Assembly (NCBI GenBank): GCA_022559845.1
Contig: CM040125.1
Span: forward strand, 329,785,829 to 329,849,828
Length of the DNA: 64,000 bases
DNA from: Amorphophallus konjac
Lineage: Eukaryota > Streptophyta > Magnoliopsida > Alismatales > Araceae
Reading direction: 5' to 3'
Positions 46,615 to 58,392 of this stretch are shown here, piece after piece. The notes under the pieces were generated by a model. It did not search any database and was not told the DNA's origin. It saw nothing but the letters and a program-made list of their open reading frames with translations. The stretch's first letter is position 1, and each line of letters opens with the position of its first letter. A program made the translations under genes and the position numbers.

Positions 46615-47152
46615 TTCATATTCCGAAGGTAGGGGGTGACCCCTCATTCCCCAAATTCATTATGTGGGCATTTTGCCCTATACATTGGTCTAAGGGGGCG
46701 TCTACCCCTCCGTTTTCATCTTTTATGAAAGAAAAATAAGAAAAATCAAAGAGAAAAACAAGTTAGAGGTGGTTTCTTACCAATCGTCGTTTTCGAACCG
46801 CCGCGCCACCAACGGGTTCCGCCGCTACTTTATCGGCCGCCGCGGCACCTTCAACCTCCTCAGCCTCGTCGGAGGGGATCTCCATTTCATCTCCTTCAAG
46901 CCTAGCCGAGACGGTCGCCTCCGAGTCGGGGTTTTCTTCCACGGGAGAGGGCGCTCATTCCTCCTCCATGCGAGATCGTTGACGGCTGCGGGTGGCACGC
47001 CGTTTGGAACGTCGGGGAGGTTCTCCTTCCATTGGATTAGGGCAATAGAGGTTTGGGCTGGTGAGAGGGTGAGAGAGGGAACGGAGAGAGGGAGAGTGAG
47101 TTTGAATGAATGAAAAGGGTGGGGGCGGTTTTTGAACTGTATGCATAATGAA

Positions 47153-47203
47153 CGCGCTATAAGTTCCTAGCGTGACATTATCGCGCTAGGTATATATAGC
47201 GCG
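47153..47203 (-). promoter_or_regulatory. Double Y dyad and TATA sequence upstream of the antisense PMD gene
   Basis: CGCGCTAT at 47153-47160 pairs with a mutated CTAGCGTG at 47167-47174. A second dyad runs from 47182 to 47203. On the minus strand its spacer reads through TATATATA (CGCGCTAT-ATATAC-CTAGCGCG), 150-170 bp before the ATG at 47032. A TATA box embedded in the dyad would place the motif at the core promoter of the antisense gene. Confidence 0.65.
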
Positions 47204-48337
47204 ATAATAAAAAATAATAATAATAAAAAGAAGAAAATAAAGAAATAAAAGGGAGAGAAAATAAAAGAAAAATACAATGAGAATGAGAATGTTTGGGAGT
47301 GTTTTGAGTTTGTGTCATCTTGCTTATGTGATATTGCGTATTTAAATTCGCACTTGCATTATCGCTTAACAATTGTATCCCCAGGAAAAGAAAAGAAAAA
47401 AAATGGCACGCCATCAGGTAAGTATTCCTTTATCCCTTCCTTTATTGCATTACTATATGATACTTACCTTATTATATTATCTCAAGGACCGGCCGATTCT
47501 CCGTGCGTTTCGGGATCTGAGTTCCCCTCTACCAAAAACAGTGATGATCTAGAAACATGCAGTTAATCGTCGGATAGGCCGTTAGTTCGGACAAATTTGG
47601 GGACGATAGACTTCATCCCGCATGCCGTGGTTGCGGATAACTCTTGACCCAAGTTTGTTTGAATTAACAATATTATCCTTGAGTATCTTATATTTTATTC
47701 TTTGTTTGCATTTGTTTTAATGATTTCTTTTATTTTAGCCCTGCACACATCATGTCCTTTTCGCATTCATAAATGCCCAATTTTTCTTCTTAATTAAGGA
47801 TCAATAATGCTTAAGTTTTTGAATATAGAAATTCAATTCCATTCTGAATTTGAAAGATTGATCCTAGTTAAGCGCTGGATCTCGTTGGTCGATGTGACCC
47901 TTGCCTGGAATTTGTCTATCTCCTTTCAATCCAATTCAACTTATCCCTTTTGGTCCACTCATTAGCTGTGAACCGCATGATGGCGTCGATGGATCCGCCG
48001 GGCTCGCGTCCATTCCACTAACCGAGTGAAATTCATAGTTGCTACGCACTGCGGATGCCTCTTTTGTGCAGGAGGTTGATCAGCTCCCTTTTCTTTGTTC
48101 CGCGCCAATCGTTCTAGGCAGTAGTCACCGGTGCTAGCTTGACCTTGTGGTTAGCTCGGAGTTTTCTTGATTATTCCAATCACTTGTCGATTGTGAGGGG
48201 TGTCTCTTTTTCCTTGATATCCACTTATCAGTCCACTCCACTGCGTTTCCACTTCATCTCTCCGTCACTACCACTCCGTGTCATCTCCGTTTTGCCTCCA
48301 TTTCACCTCCATCTCGCTCCCCTGCAAAGCGGATATC
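47204..48337 (+). other. Y non-coding region before the PPT
   Basis: A-rich at 47204-47290, then mixed sequence without a convincing ORF. Contains 5' flank of the antisense gene and the sense 3' UTR. Nothing else recognised. Confidence 0.6.
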
Positions 48338-48350
48338 AAGGAGGGGCATC
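48338..48350 (+). promoter_or_regulatory. Y polypurine tract
   Basis: AAGGAGGGGCATC directly before the 3' LTR TGTAGACACC; the form seen in Tat/Ogre elements. Confidence 0.85.
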
Positions 48351-49760
48351 TGTAGACACCCATTTTTTACCGATAAGTTGAGCATTTTCTTTGTTCTCCT
48401 AGTTAATGCCCCAATTGATCCATAATTGGTTGATTTTCTGGGATATCTCCCTATTCTTGGCCCTACAATTAAATTTCCGTACCTTGGATCTCGTCTCGAA
48501 TTTGGCATTCTCGCGCTACTCACTCACATTACTTTCTTGTTCATAGCGCGTTATGGACCTAATTGAATGATCATTTGAACAATCGCTATTTCTTGATATT
48601 TGATCTTTATAGCATCCACTCTGGATGTTATTCATACTTAATATTTGATTGAATGGCCGTCCAATGGGTATTTATTCTTTTTCTAATCATTTGATGAGCC
48701 CATAATTGTCGCGCTATATCGTCATAGCGCGTTCATGAAGAACGCGCTATACGATTGTAGCGCGTTCCCAGTCAGAAACCCAGTCCGACACGGACTCCCC
48801 TTTTTTCGATTTAGGTCCCTATTTTGGTAAGTTTTTAATCATATTCCGTCCAAAGGAAGGTTCCTAATCCTAATAGGAGTCTTTCCCCCTCATTAATCGG
48901 CAAGATTACCTTGATTTGAGCCACCAAGTCATTAGTTTGAATCGAACTCCGACCTAGGGTTCGTTCTTGATCATTCTCCTATAAATTGGACCCTTGGCCG
49001 TCGTTCTTAGGAGATGCAACTCGAGATCTTAACGAGGAGGAGGCTGCTCTTCGTTCCAAATCAATAACTCCTCGTTCCTCACACATCCAAGAGAGTATTT
49101 TGGGGCTTATTATGTTCTTCCATGTTCTTAGTTTTTCTCCCCAAAATTCGTTTATTTCAATCCTCGCATAACACTGCATATTGATCTCAAAAACACTTCT
49201 TTTACAAAATACATGCATTCACACACACACCAAACCTATTTTTGGCCCTTCCATAGGGGTTTAAAAACCACCAAACCCCCAGGTAATCGAGCCCTTCTTT
49301 TACATGCTTTTGATTAAGAATAGGGGCAGATTCTACTAAAATCTCGATCTAATGGGCCTTCTGTTTGTTGTTTATGATTGTTTGCAGGCACTAGAAGATT
49401 GATACATGGAGCCCTTGCACCTTGGCCCGCCTTGGAGCAAGGAAGAAACGAATCCAATTCATTCCTCTTTCTGTCTGATATCGCGCTATACGAACATAGC
49501 GCGATCTTGAGAAGGCGCTAGGACGATATAGCGCGTTAATCCCCAGGCCAGCTCTTGGCCTCTTGTATTTCTGAGATATGTAACATGCCCTTATTTTGAT
49601 CTGCATATTATTTGGCATGTTGTTGGCCTCAGTGGCGATCACAGATTTTAATTATTACATGTGACCCTCCCTCTTTTATCATTGATTTTGGTTCTATATC
49701 ATGTCAAATCTTCACTTATTCAAATCATCAATCGGGGGAGGTCTAATTCTATAATCTACA
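48351..49760 (+). repeat. Y 3' LTR
   Basis: 1410 bp, the same length as the 5' LTR. TATAAAT at 48980-48986. Dyads at about 48709-48730 and 49482-49503, with partners at about 48742-48763 and 49514-49535; here the right arms of the partners are better preserved than in the 5' LTR. Followed by TSD CCTGG (49761-49765). Confidence 0.93.
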
Positions 49761-50415
49761 CCTGGCAGCGTGTTGAGACATTCCTTTGAATATCTTGGAG
49801 AATCATTCTGGTTGATCATGGATGTGTCGACACTTTTCCATCAGTGTGTCGAGACATCCCTTTAAAAAGCCTTGTGGACAGCTTCTTCCAGTTTCAAGCA
49901 TGTTCTGGTTGAACGATGATGTGTCGACACTTCACCTCCAGTGTGTCGAGACATCCCTTTGAAATCTTGAAGTACCATGGCTGATGAGTCGAGACAACAC
50001 CAAATGGTGTCGAGACATGTGAGCCATGTGCAGGGTTGTTGTAAGAAGGTGTCGAGACATGAGCGCCTTGTGCAGAGATTATCACACGAATGTGTCGACA
50101 CTTTTCACTCAGTGTGTCGAGACATCGGTGAATCCAGATACTTAGTTAGAACGCTTCAGCTTGAATTCTTCTGGATGTGTCGAGACATGAGTTGGATGTT
50201 TAGACCCATTTTGGTATGTCGGAGCTCAAATGTTGGAATTTCAACATAATCTCTTCTGGATGTGTCGAGAGAAGATTGGGATGTGTCGAGACGTCACTTA
50301 GTGAGATTCTTCTGCACTTGTTTAATCAATTTAACAAACCAACTTAAGTTAGATATTTCTCAAACATCTACTAATGATTTGTGATTTGCTATCATCAAAA
50401 CCAGGGGACACAAAA
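49761..50415 (-). repeat. SIRE1 3' LTR, proximal part
   Basis: Continuation of the LTR after Y. The minus-strand start is at about 50415 (TTTTGTGTCC, probably a mutated TGTTGTGTCC as in SIRE2). Carries about a dozen TGTGTCGACAC/TGTGTCGAGACAT motifs between 49805 and 50292. It matches 63588-64000. Confidence 0.88.
49805..50292. repeat. GTGTCGACAC / TGTCGAGACA motif array in SIRE1 LTR
   Basis: A perfect 10-bp palindrome GTGTCGACAC (49825, 49919 and 50094 regions) alternates with the near-palindrome TGTCGAGACA about 20-25 bp away, followed by TCCCTTT. The same array is at 63560-63945. Confidence 0.88.
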
Positions 50416-50432
50416 TTCTCCCCCTTTTTGAT
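50416..50432 (-). promoter_or_regulatory. SIRE1 polypurine tract
   Basis: Minus strand ATCAAAAAGGGGGAGAA next to the LTR start. Confidence 0.9.
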
Positions 50433-51130
50433 GATGACAACCATGAATCATTATGTCCAAGCATTCATGTAGCAATACAATCAAATTTATTTGAAGAGCC
50501 ATCAACCAAGCAAAATTCATTTATTCACACAACCACTGAATGTTAGCATTTTTCAACAACGAACATTTTCAATGGCAACAAAAGGCTTGATTCATTAATC
50601 ATCCATAGTTTTGTACAGATCAAGCAATGATGTGTGTTCAAGCAGTTACTCTGTAAATCTACATGCAAAAATCTAGATGAAAAAGCTAACTATATGCCAG
50701 ATGCTTGATGATGCTTGTCTTCAGTACTTCTCCCCCTTTGTCATCAGCAAGGAGGGGGTGAAGGAGGAGGCTGCTGTGGTGGAGGCATGGTGCTGGTGTT
50801 GGCCAGGTGCAGGACCTGTGCCTCTTGGAACTCATGTTGTAGGTGGGAGATGGCTGTCTCTAGAGAGTCAATCCTGTGATTTAACTGCTCATCCCTTTGA
50901 CTGATAAAACGGTGTAAGTTCTGACGTTTCTTTGATGTCCTTGAGCTAGGTATACATCATCTCACAAATGTATTCTGTTTCAGCCCTCTGTTGGGAGCCT
51001 TGTGGTGGAAACCGAGAAGAGATGGCTTCTGTTTGAGGAGGACACCATTCATCACCTGCGTCCTGCAGGGCTAGTTGGAGTTGAGCTTTATGCAGACGTA
51101 TGAGCTCCAAGATTTCACTACCAACCATAT

Positions 51131-53190
51131 CTAATTTCTTGTATACGACGTCCATCTTTGCCTCTGCTTTGGTGGTGCTATTGACTGCTCTAGTTGTGTC
51201 AGTATGAACTGTGTCGGCAAGCCTGAGGAGGCATCAAGTAGCCTATTGGTGTCAAAATACAGTTTCCCTTTCAACCTTTGGGAAGCATCCAGTAAGCGAG
51301 AAGTAGTGGCATTGATGGTTCTTTCCAGATTGGAGGTGGCATCAAGAGATCTGTTGATCTCTGCGGTCACATGTGCCCGGATGGATGTAGTTGCGCCAGC
51401 AGCTTGTCCTCTGATGGAGGTTGTGGCTCCAGCCACTTGTTCAGCTAGCTGATTGGAGGACTCCATCAGTTTGGCACACTTAATGTTGAGATTACTTTGA
51501 TCCTCTCGGATGTCATAGGCATGCATGACCATCTCAGCAGTTTTCTCCTGGGTTTCAGTGTGGATCTCTCGAAGTCTTTTCATGATTTTTCCTGCTCGTT
51601 CACACACACTTATCAAGGAGGTCATGAAGCTTTTCATTCTTTCATCTGACTTATGTTTGTCATGCACAAATTTTTCCCATCGACTGTTCTGAACTTGCTC
51701 ATAATGGAGTTGTCTAGCTTCCAGTCTATCCACTTGTAGACTGATCTGACGACAGGAGGAATTCAAACTCCCAAATTGGGCAGTGAGAAATTGAATGAGG
51801 GCAGGATGAATATCCATTAAACTGCCAGTGGCACCAAATGCAGGACCTTGTGAAGAGGAGGCCTCGGCATGAAATTCAGGAGGGGCATCCCTTGCAGTGA
51901 ACACTCTGGGCTCATTTTCTGGAGACAAAGGAGGTTGGATACCAAAGGCCATCATCATCCCAGGCTGGTCCATGGGATCTGCAAACTGCTACTGCTGAGG
52001 GGCCTGCTCAAAGTGGATATCTACATGAAACATTTCCTCATGCTGATCTAACTGTGCTTCTAATCTGGTTGGTCCTGTGCTGGCTGACCTTGTGGAGGAT
52101 GGTCTTGTGGAAGCTGTTCCTGTGGAGCTGGCTGAACAGGAGGGTCAGGTACATGACCAGGTAGATTCCTCACCATTTTGTCACCTTCCTTTTTGAAGTG
52201 CATATAGTTTTGGATGAACCTCAGGGTGTAGACATTACTCTGGGGAATGGATATGGACTTTTCTTTATCAAGAGGAATGCCAACCTTCTGAAAGATGGCA
52301 GTAAGATGTGCAGCATAAGGCAGGCTACGCCTGTTGTAAGTGCAACTATCCATAACCTGAAGCATAATCTCTGGAAGACAAACATGGTATTTGTTGAACA
52401 GACAGTAAAAAAGGAATCTCTATGTCTCAGTAAGTCTGCTTCTGCCACCCCCTTGTGGGGTAATCATGGTAGTGAAGATATGATGCAGTAGATGATGTAG
52501 TGGGGGAAACCGATTGGTGTCAAAGGATTTCACCAAAAGTTGGGTGTCATCCTGAGGATTTCTAGGCTTGCCAGTCGGGAGGGTGTAAGCTGCAGATAAA
52601 TCGATCTCAACCTCAGATTCTATTTCCCCATCCCGGGGTATGTGTAAAGCATTGTAAAGAAGCTTAGTTGTGAGCTTGATGGAAACCCCTTTGACTACAC
52701 TCCGAAGGACTTTCTTTTTCTCATCAAAAAGCAAGTTCTTGTAGAACTGCTAAACCAAAAATGGGTAGTATACCATGTGCTCAGACATAAACTGTCTCCA
52801 ACCTTGGAACTCAAACAGCGGCAGTAGCTCAGGAAAATACACAAGCATCTCTTGGTCACTAAAATCCACATACCCAGGGAAGAGTATCCGTGAGGGATCA
52901 ATTTCATCTTCCCTGGCAGAGTCAACAGCACTGGGCTTTGGAGGAGCTGATTGAACTTTGGCCTTCCCTTTGTCCTTGGCGGATAGTCGTGGCTGTTTGG
53001 CCTTGGGTGGCGGCGGCAAATCCTTGTCGGTGTTGGACCCCTGGGCCTCAGCAGCCCTTTTTCTGGCTGGTTCTGCAGCTGGACGGTCCTCCAAATGCTT
53101 GGATCTCCCTTCAGAGGGAGCTTTCGAAGCAGCAGCCTTCTTGGAAGAAGCCGCCTCTTTCTTCTTGCCGTGGGTGACCGGTGGAGCCAT
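51131..53190 (-). pseudogene. SIRE env-like ORF (in-frame stops and one frameshift)
   Basis: Starts at ATG 53190 with a basic Lys/Ala-rich N-terminus (MAPPVTHGKKKEAASSKK). It continues in one frame past stops at about 52750 and 52420 to 52060, with LLVKSFDTNRFPPLHHLLHHI and MLQVMDSCTYNRRSLPYAAHL, conserved in the envelope-like ORF of SIRE elements. After a frame change near 52000 an alpha-helical coiled-coil region follows (51973-51131). The original length would be about 680 residues. It sits 1.8 kb downstream of pol, as in SIRE1 of soybean. I see no clear signal peptide or membrane segment; the biological role of these ORFs is unknown. Confidence 0.78.
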
Positions 53191-54977
53191 GGAGAGTGGA
53201 CGGAAAGGTGGAAAGGAAACGGAGAGCAGCTAGGGCTAGCTGGGGAGCTGGCGCAAGAGGCAATGAAGGATGGAGCTGGGCATCGACCTCCACGGCGTGG
53301 ATGTGCAGAGTCGCGTAACACGGGTGTGAGAGAGAGAAGTAGGGTTTGAAAATGAAGAAAGTGAGAATTGATTTTCACCGATGAGTTAAATGGGGAAAGT
53401 TGAGATTCTTACTTTTGAAAAAGACAACCCTGAAGTTAGAAATGGTGTATATGCCCCTATGTTAAGTTCAGATGGTTTAAGGCTTATAAGCTCATTTTTG
53501 AGTAATAAAAGTTTGAGCAAACCATTTTTGCAACAAATAATATGACTTAAACATTTGAGAAAGTAAGAGAATAGAACCAAGCCCATTTGACTTACTCATC
53601 ACATTCATTTGGCATGATTGGAAAAGAAGATAAGCAAGTATTGAAGATAAACAAAACTCCTTTTTGTTTTGAAGCATGTTGTAGAGTCAACCCCAACCCA
53701 ATTTTTGTTTTTAATTAATTAACCAGTCCGATATAGCATTCACTTTTTGACTCAAGGAAACACGTTGTTTAGACGCCAGAGTCCCTGGTTACTCAGTGTA
53801 GCTTATCTTTCTGAATTCTTTTGAACAGAGGTGACTTTCCTCATCATGACTAGATTAACCTTTCATTTCATTGATGAAGGATCTAATTTCTCTGAAGAGA
53901 GGTCATTGCTCTGAGATTATAGCAGCATGGTTTTTAGAGGCTATTCTCTAATAGACTTCAAGATGGGAATATGTTTAAAGACAATACATGCCAATCATTT
54001 CAAAAGCCAAGGAGCCAAGTTGCAGTGAAGTTTCAGACGCAGGGGCAAGGGTTATTTTCAAGGACTTAAGAAATGTTTCAATCCTATTATGAATGCAAGT
54101 TTGGTAAAACTCAATGCAATGATTCACGAAAATGAGGATTATAAACAAGAAACCATTTCATTAACAGGAATAATACAACAAGACGCACCCAGGGTTGTAT
54201 AGATGAATGAAAATTTTCTCAACTCCCCCTCACTTGATACTCGGTGAAAAGTGAAGGTTCAGAGGCAAGAGATTTGAGGTGGAAATGAAAGGAAGCAGTG
54301 GAAAGAGGGAGTCAAGAAACTCTCCATTTGTTCTTCAAGATCAATGCGGCAGTGAGACAGTCTCGACACATGACTTGAAGGTGTCGATCTGAACACCAGT
54401 TTCTAAGCTGTATGTCTCGACACATATCAATGAGGTGTCGACCTATTCAACATGCATTGTTCAGCATGTCTCGACACATATCAGTACATCAAACTGTTCT
54501 CTGCTGGCTTCTGTGATTCTTCATTTCTGACAGACACCTGCCATCTTTTACTGCCAATGCCTCTGACTTTCTTCTTTCAGACTGCCATTCAAGAAGGGTT
54601 TTACCTTTTGCTGCCACTGAGAAATGCTAGATTGGATGCTAAAGCTTTAAACATGCTTATGCACTAGAGATCAACTATGCATATAGCAATGTGCAATACT
54701 GACTCATGGTACTTGGCGGAGGCTTATCCTCACGCATGAGGAGAGTTTCCTGACAGGCGTAACCTGTCATTTTACTTCTCAACATTTGATATACCATGCA
54801 GTCACAAGATGATGTTCAATTAAAGACATTCATAAGTACAAGCAAGCTCCCCCTGAATGTGACCATCATTCAGGCAAGGTTCATACACCAAATGGACCAG
54901 ATCTAAATCAATTCAGATATGCTTGTTTCAATCATGGTAAAGACAAGTAAGCAGATCATTAAGGAGGAATTGATAGC
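53191..54977 (-). other. Spacer between SIRE1 pol and env-like ORF
   Basis: No ORF. Contains GTGTCGACAC-type motifs at about 54358-54480 (TCTCGACACAT, GGTGTCGACCT). Otherwise featureless. Confidence 0.65.
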
Positions 54978-57900
54978 TTAAACCTGAGTGGACTGAGGTC
55001 TGCATAGACCAAGCTCTCTCCTTAGAGTTGTGAACCTGTCATTGCTTAAGGGTTTTGTGAAGATGTCTGCAATCTGATTTTTTGAGTCTACAAAATAGAG
55101 CTCAAAGTGATTTTTGAGAACTTTATCCCTTATAAAGTGATGCCTAATTTTAATGTGTTTTATCCTAGAGTGCATGACTGGATTTTTTGTAAGATTTATA
55201 GCACTTGTGTTATCACACAGAATGGGTACACAACCAAGATCTATTAGATAGTCTTGGAGTTGGTGTTTGATCCACAGTACTTGGGTGCCACATCTCCCTG
55301 CAGTAACATATTCTGCTTCTGCAGTAGAGAGTGCAACCGAGTGTTGTTTCTTGGAAGCCCAAGAAACCAAACACCCACTAAGAAATTGGCAATAGCCACT
55401 AGTGCTCTTGCGGTCCAGTTTGCATCCTGCATAATCTACATCTGAATAAGAAATAAGTGAAAGTTCACAAGATGCAGGATACCATAGTCCCAATTCTTGA
55501 GTGCCAGCAAGGTATCTAAAGATACGCTTGACAGCAGTCAAGTGGGACTCTCTAGGACTAGACTGAAATCTAGCACAAAGGCAAACACTAAACTGAATGT
55601 CAGGTCTAGATGCAGTTAGATAGAGCAATGATCCAATCATACCTCTGTATCTCTTTGCATCTACAAGAATACCTTGTTCATCTGCATCCAGTGAAGTAGC
55701 AGTCCCCATTGGAGTTCCTAAAGGCTTACAGTTGATCAGATCAAACTTTTTCAGCAACTCCTTCACATACTTGGCTTGATTGATAAAGCAGCCTTCATTG
55801 CTTTGACTAATCTGTAGGCCAAGAAAGAATTGAAGCTCACCCATTAGACTCATTTCAAATTCATTGGTCATGAGTTTAGCAAACTCCTCACACATTTGAG
55901 GTTTAGTGGACCCAAACACTATGTCATCCACATAAATCTGAACTATCAAGATATCTTTACCTTGTTTCTTGGTGAATAGTGTCTGATCTACATTACCTCT
56001 TGAATACCCTTGTTCGGTGAGATATGAGCTTAGTCTATCGTACCAAGCTCTAGGTGCCTGCTTCAAGCCATACAAAGCCCTGTCCAACTTATAAACATGA
56101 TCTTTGAAATATGTGCATTCAAAATCGGGGGGTTGCTCTACATAAACTTCTTCTTTAATAAGACCATTTAGGAAAGCACTCTTAACATCCATTTGCTGTA
56201 GTTTGATTTTATGAGAACATGCAAAAGCTAGCAAAATTCTAATGGCCTCAAGTCTAGCAACAGGAGCAAAAGATTCTTCATAATCTATGCCAAATTCTTG
56301 ATTATACCCCTGAGCCACCAATCTGGATTTGTTTCTTACTATCTTTCCATCTTCACTTAGCTTATTTCTGAACACCCATTTTGTTCCTATGACTGATTTT
56401 TCTTTAGGACTTGGAACAAGATGCCATACTTTATTTCTTTCAAACTGATTTAATTCATCATGCATGGAATTGATCCAGTTTTCATCTTTTAGGGCCTCTA
56501 CAACATTTTTGGGTTCAATTTGAGACACAAGAGCAAGTTGTTCAATTTCATCCATAATTTTGAAATGAGACCTAGTTTTGGTTCGGTCATGCAGATTACC
56601 TAAGATGTTTTCCAACGGATGATCCTTCAACACTCTTAGATCAGGTTGAGCATTACCTTCATCTGCTTCGGTGACTGGAGTATTACTTGGTTCTCCTTGG
56701 TCCTCATTTGCTTGTATTTCTTCTTGTGGAAGTTCCTCTCTTCCTCTTATGTTTAGGAATTCCCCATCATCATCTTCCCTGCAAGGGTTGTTATGATCAA
56801 TCTCATCAAAAGTGATGTGAGGGGATTCTTCTACACAAAGGGTCCTAGCATTATAGACTCTATAAGCTCTAGACTTGTCAGAGTACCCAAGGAATATCCC
56901 TTCTTCACTCTTGGGCTCAAACTTGTCCAGAACTCTTTTGTCATTGTTATGAACAAAACACTTTGACCCGAACACCTTCATGTGAAAGAGAGATGGCTTT
57001 TTACCTTTCAGCAGCTCATATGGAGTCACTTTGGTGAGGGGCCTTACCATTGAGCGGTTGATGATATAGCATGCAGTGTTTACCGCTTCAGCCCAAAATC
57101 TCCTTGGTAGATGCCTTTCAGCAAGCATTGTGCGTGCCATTTCTATGAGAGTTCTGTTCTTCCTCTCAACTACCCCATTTTGCTCAGGAGTCCGTGGTGA
57201 TGAAAACTTGTGAATGATTCCTTCAGTCCTACACAAATTTTCAAAGTCAGCATTGTCGAATTCACCACCATGATCTGAAATAATGTTGGAAATTTTAAAC
57301 TTACCATCTTGCTTCACTTGCATATACAGTGCCTGAAACTCATCAAAGGTATTATTTTTATGTGCAAGATAGAATACCCAAGTGAATCTAGTAAAATCAT
57401 CCACCAAGACATAACCATATCTTTTACCACTTAAGCTAGCTATTTTGGTTGGACCAAACAAGTCCATATGGATTAGTTCAAGTGGTTTAGATGATGAGTT
57501 TTCAGTTCTGCTTTTGAATGACTTTCTAGTATGTTTTCCTTGAGCACATGCATCACAAATCTTAGTGTTCAGTTTGAATTTAATTTCAGGCAGACCTTTG
57601 ACAATTGAATGCTTTACCAATTTATGAAGAGTTTTGTAACTAACATGTCCTAGTCTACGATGCCACAAACAGGCTAATTCAGATTTGGATGTAGCAAGAC
57701 AAAGATTTATGTGAGCAGGGTCATCTAAGTCAATCATGTACACGTTATTGACTCTTTTACCAGAAAACTTGGTTTCTTTAGAATTAGGTTGCAAGATCCT
57801 ACATTCATTTGAGTCAAAAACAACAGTATGACCTTTATCACATAGTTGGCTAATGCTCAGCAAATTGTACTCTAGACCATCAACAAGTAATACATCATCA

Positions 57901-58091
57901 ATTGAGTTGGAGGGGTTCTTACCAACTTTACCTGAACCAATGATTTTTCCTTTGTTGTTTCCTCCAAATGTGACATGTCCAGCTTCCTTTTCAACCAGGA
58001 GACAGAATTTGGTTTTGTCTCCAGTCATGTGTCTTGAGCAGCCACTGTCAAGATACCAACGGTTGTGCACGGCTGCAAGACACTCCTGCAC
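54978..58091 (-). CDS. pol: SIRE1 pol: protease, integrase, reverse transcriptase, RNase H (intact frame)
   Basis: 1037 residues, uninterrupted. Protease active site [13 protein letters not shown] at residues 12-24. A zinc-binding pre-integrase motif (WHRRLGH, CDAC) at about 143-182. Integrase D210, D273 and E309, exactly 35 residues between the last two (DD35E). RT begins near 550, with [11 protein letters not shown] at about 633-643 and the catalytic YVDD at 720-723. RNase H at about 865-1000 with [28 protein letters not shown] and CDNTSAI. The upstream stop at about 58103 separates it from gag, so it would need readthrough or an upstream fusion to be made. Sequence is typical of the SIRE lineage. 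It could supply enzymes to non-autonomous relatives such as SIRE2, if expressed. Confidence 0.93.
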   Translation of the reverse strand: MQECLAAVHNRWYLDSGCSRHMTGDKTKFCLLVEKEAGHVTFGGNNKGKIIGSGKVGKNPSNSIDDVLLVDGLEYNLLSISQLCDKGHTVVFDSNECRILQPNSKETKFSGKRVNNVYMIDLDDPAHINLCLATSKSELACLWHRRLGHVSYKTLHKLVKHSIVKGLPEIKFKLNTKICDACAQGKHTRKSFKSRTENSSSKPLELIHMDLFGPTKIASLSGKRYGYVLVDDFTRFTWVFYLAHKNNTFDEFQALYMQVKQDGKFKISNIISDHGGEFDNADFENLCRTEGIIHKFSSPRTPEQNGVVERKNRTLIEMARTMLAERHLPRRFWAEAVNTACYIINRSMVRPLTKVTPYELLKGKKPSLFHMKVFGSKCFVHNNDKRVLDKFEPKSEEGIFLGYSDKSRAYRVYNARTLCVEESPHITFDEIDHNNPCREDDDGEFLNIRGREELPQEEIQANEDQGEPSNTPVTEADEGNAQPDLRVLKDHPLENILGNLHDRTKTRSHFKIMDEIEQLALVSQIEPKNVVEALKDENWINSMHDELNQFERNKVWHLVPSPKEKSVIGTKWVFRNKLSEDGKIVRNKSRLVAQGYNQEFGIDYEESFAPVARLEAIRILLAFACSHKIKLQQMDVKSAFLNGLIKEEVYVEQPPDFECTYFKDHVYKLDRALYGLKQAPRAWYDRLSSYLTEQGYSRGNVDQTLFTKKQGKDILIVQIYVDDIVFGSTKPQMCEEFAKLMTNEFEMSLMGELQFFLGLQISQSNEGCFINQAKYVKELLKKFDLINCKPLGTPMGTATSLDADEQGILVDAKRYRGMIGSLLYLTASRPDIQFSVCLCARFQSSPRESHLTAVKRIFRYLAGTQELGLWYPASCELSLISYSDVDYAGCKLDRKSTSGYCQFLSGCLVSWASKKQHSVALSTAEAEYVTAGRCGTQVLWIKHQLQDYLIDLGCVPILCDNTSAINLTKNPVMHSRIKHIKIRHHFIRDKVLKNHFELYFVDSKNQIADIFTKPLSNDRFTTLRRELGLCRPQSTQV

Positions 58092-58392
58092 AAGGAATTA
58101 AGTGACAATGTTTGGAACCCAAGACAGTTGGGTCCCAATAGTTTCTTCATTTCTACAAAGCAGGATAAGACAGACTTCGAAATCCAAACTTTCTTAGCAT
58201 CTTTGCTTTGTTGGGAGTTCTGATTTTTCTTCTCTTTAGTCTTTTGGACTTTGTGAGTTTTGGAAGTGGTGGAGAAGGATTGTTGATTAGACCATCTGTT
58301 CCAGTTTGTTGGTCTAGATGAGAAGGAAGTGTCATATTGCCTAGGTCGTTGGGGTTGAGTAAACCTATGACCATAGGGAGCATTATTGTTCC

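Larger units (their letters stand above)
44150..47032 (-). pseudogene. Antisense multi-exon plant-mobile-domain gene of Y ('PMD-B')
   Basis: Minus-strand gene with GT-AG introns. Exon 1 47032-46781 starts MEGEPPRRSKRRATRSRQRSR, a likely nuclear signal. Exon 2 46500-45787 holds the PMD core (FLEIEVLRVDVGLIRAL, HMIPTLEDVTRITGLQVHG, YREMARRLLGLEL, YAWGAAVLAHLFD). Exon 3 45708-45547 is VWSYLYLPTLRRAW, exon 4 45472 to about 45103 VIWTPYQRDIR...YHRLIMRTLGLHQ. Three or more exons then encode a charged coiled coil with an RE repeat, ending at TAG 44150-44152. In-frame stops at about 46955, 46294, and two near 45900-45930 inactivate it as read. Exon layout matches 5808-8093. The domain is related to MAIN/MAIL1, nuclear proteins needed for TE silencing in Arabidopsis. 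A silencing-interference role is a hypothesis. Confidence 0.82.
24849..49760 (+). mobile_element. Non-autonomous Tat-like element 'Y' with antisense PMD gene
   Basis: Two LTRs of 1410 bp (24849-26258 and 48351-49760), both starting TGTAGACACCC and ending AATCTACA. The TSD is CCTGG (24844-24848 and 49761-49765), and the uninterrupted site is visible in LTR C at 63583-63587. Internally it has a Tat-type PBS, a leader, proline-rich sense ORFs (38795-42462), a 3' UTR like that of the Tat element at 1775-2613, an A-rich spacer, a spliced antisense PMD gene and a PPT. I find no protease, RT, RNase H or integrase. LTRs differ by roughly 2-3% by eye. SIRE2 with the TRIM (26732-38566) is nested within it. 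Confidence 0.9.
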
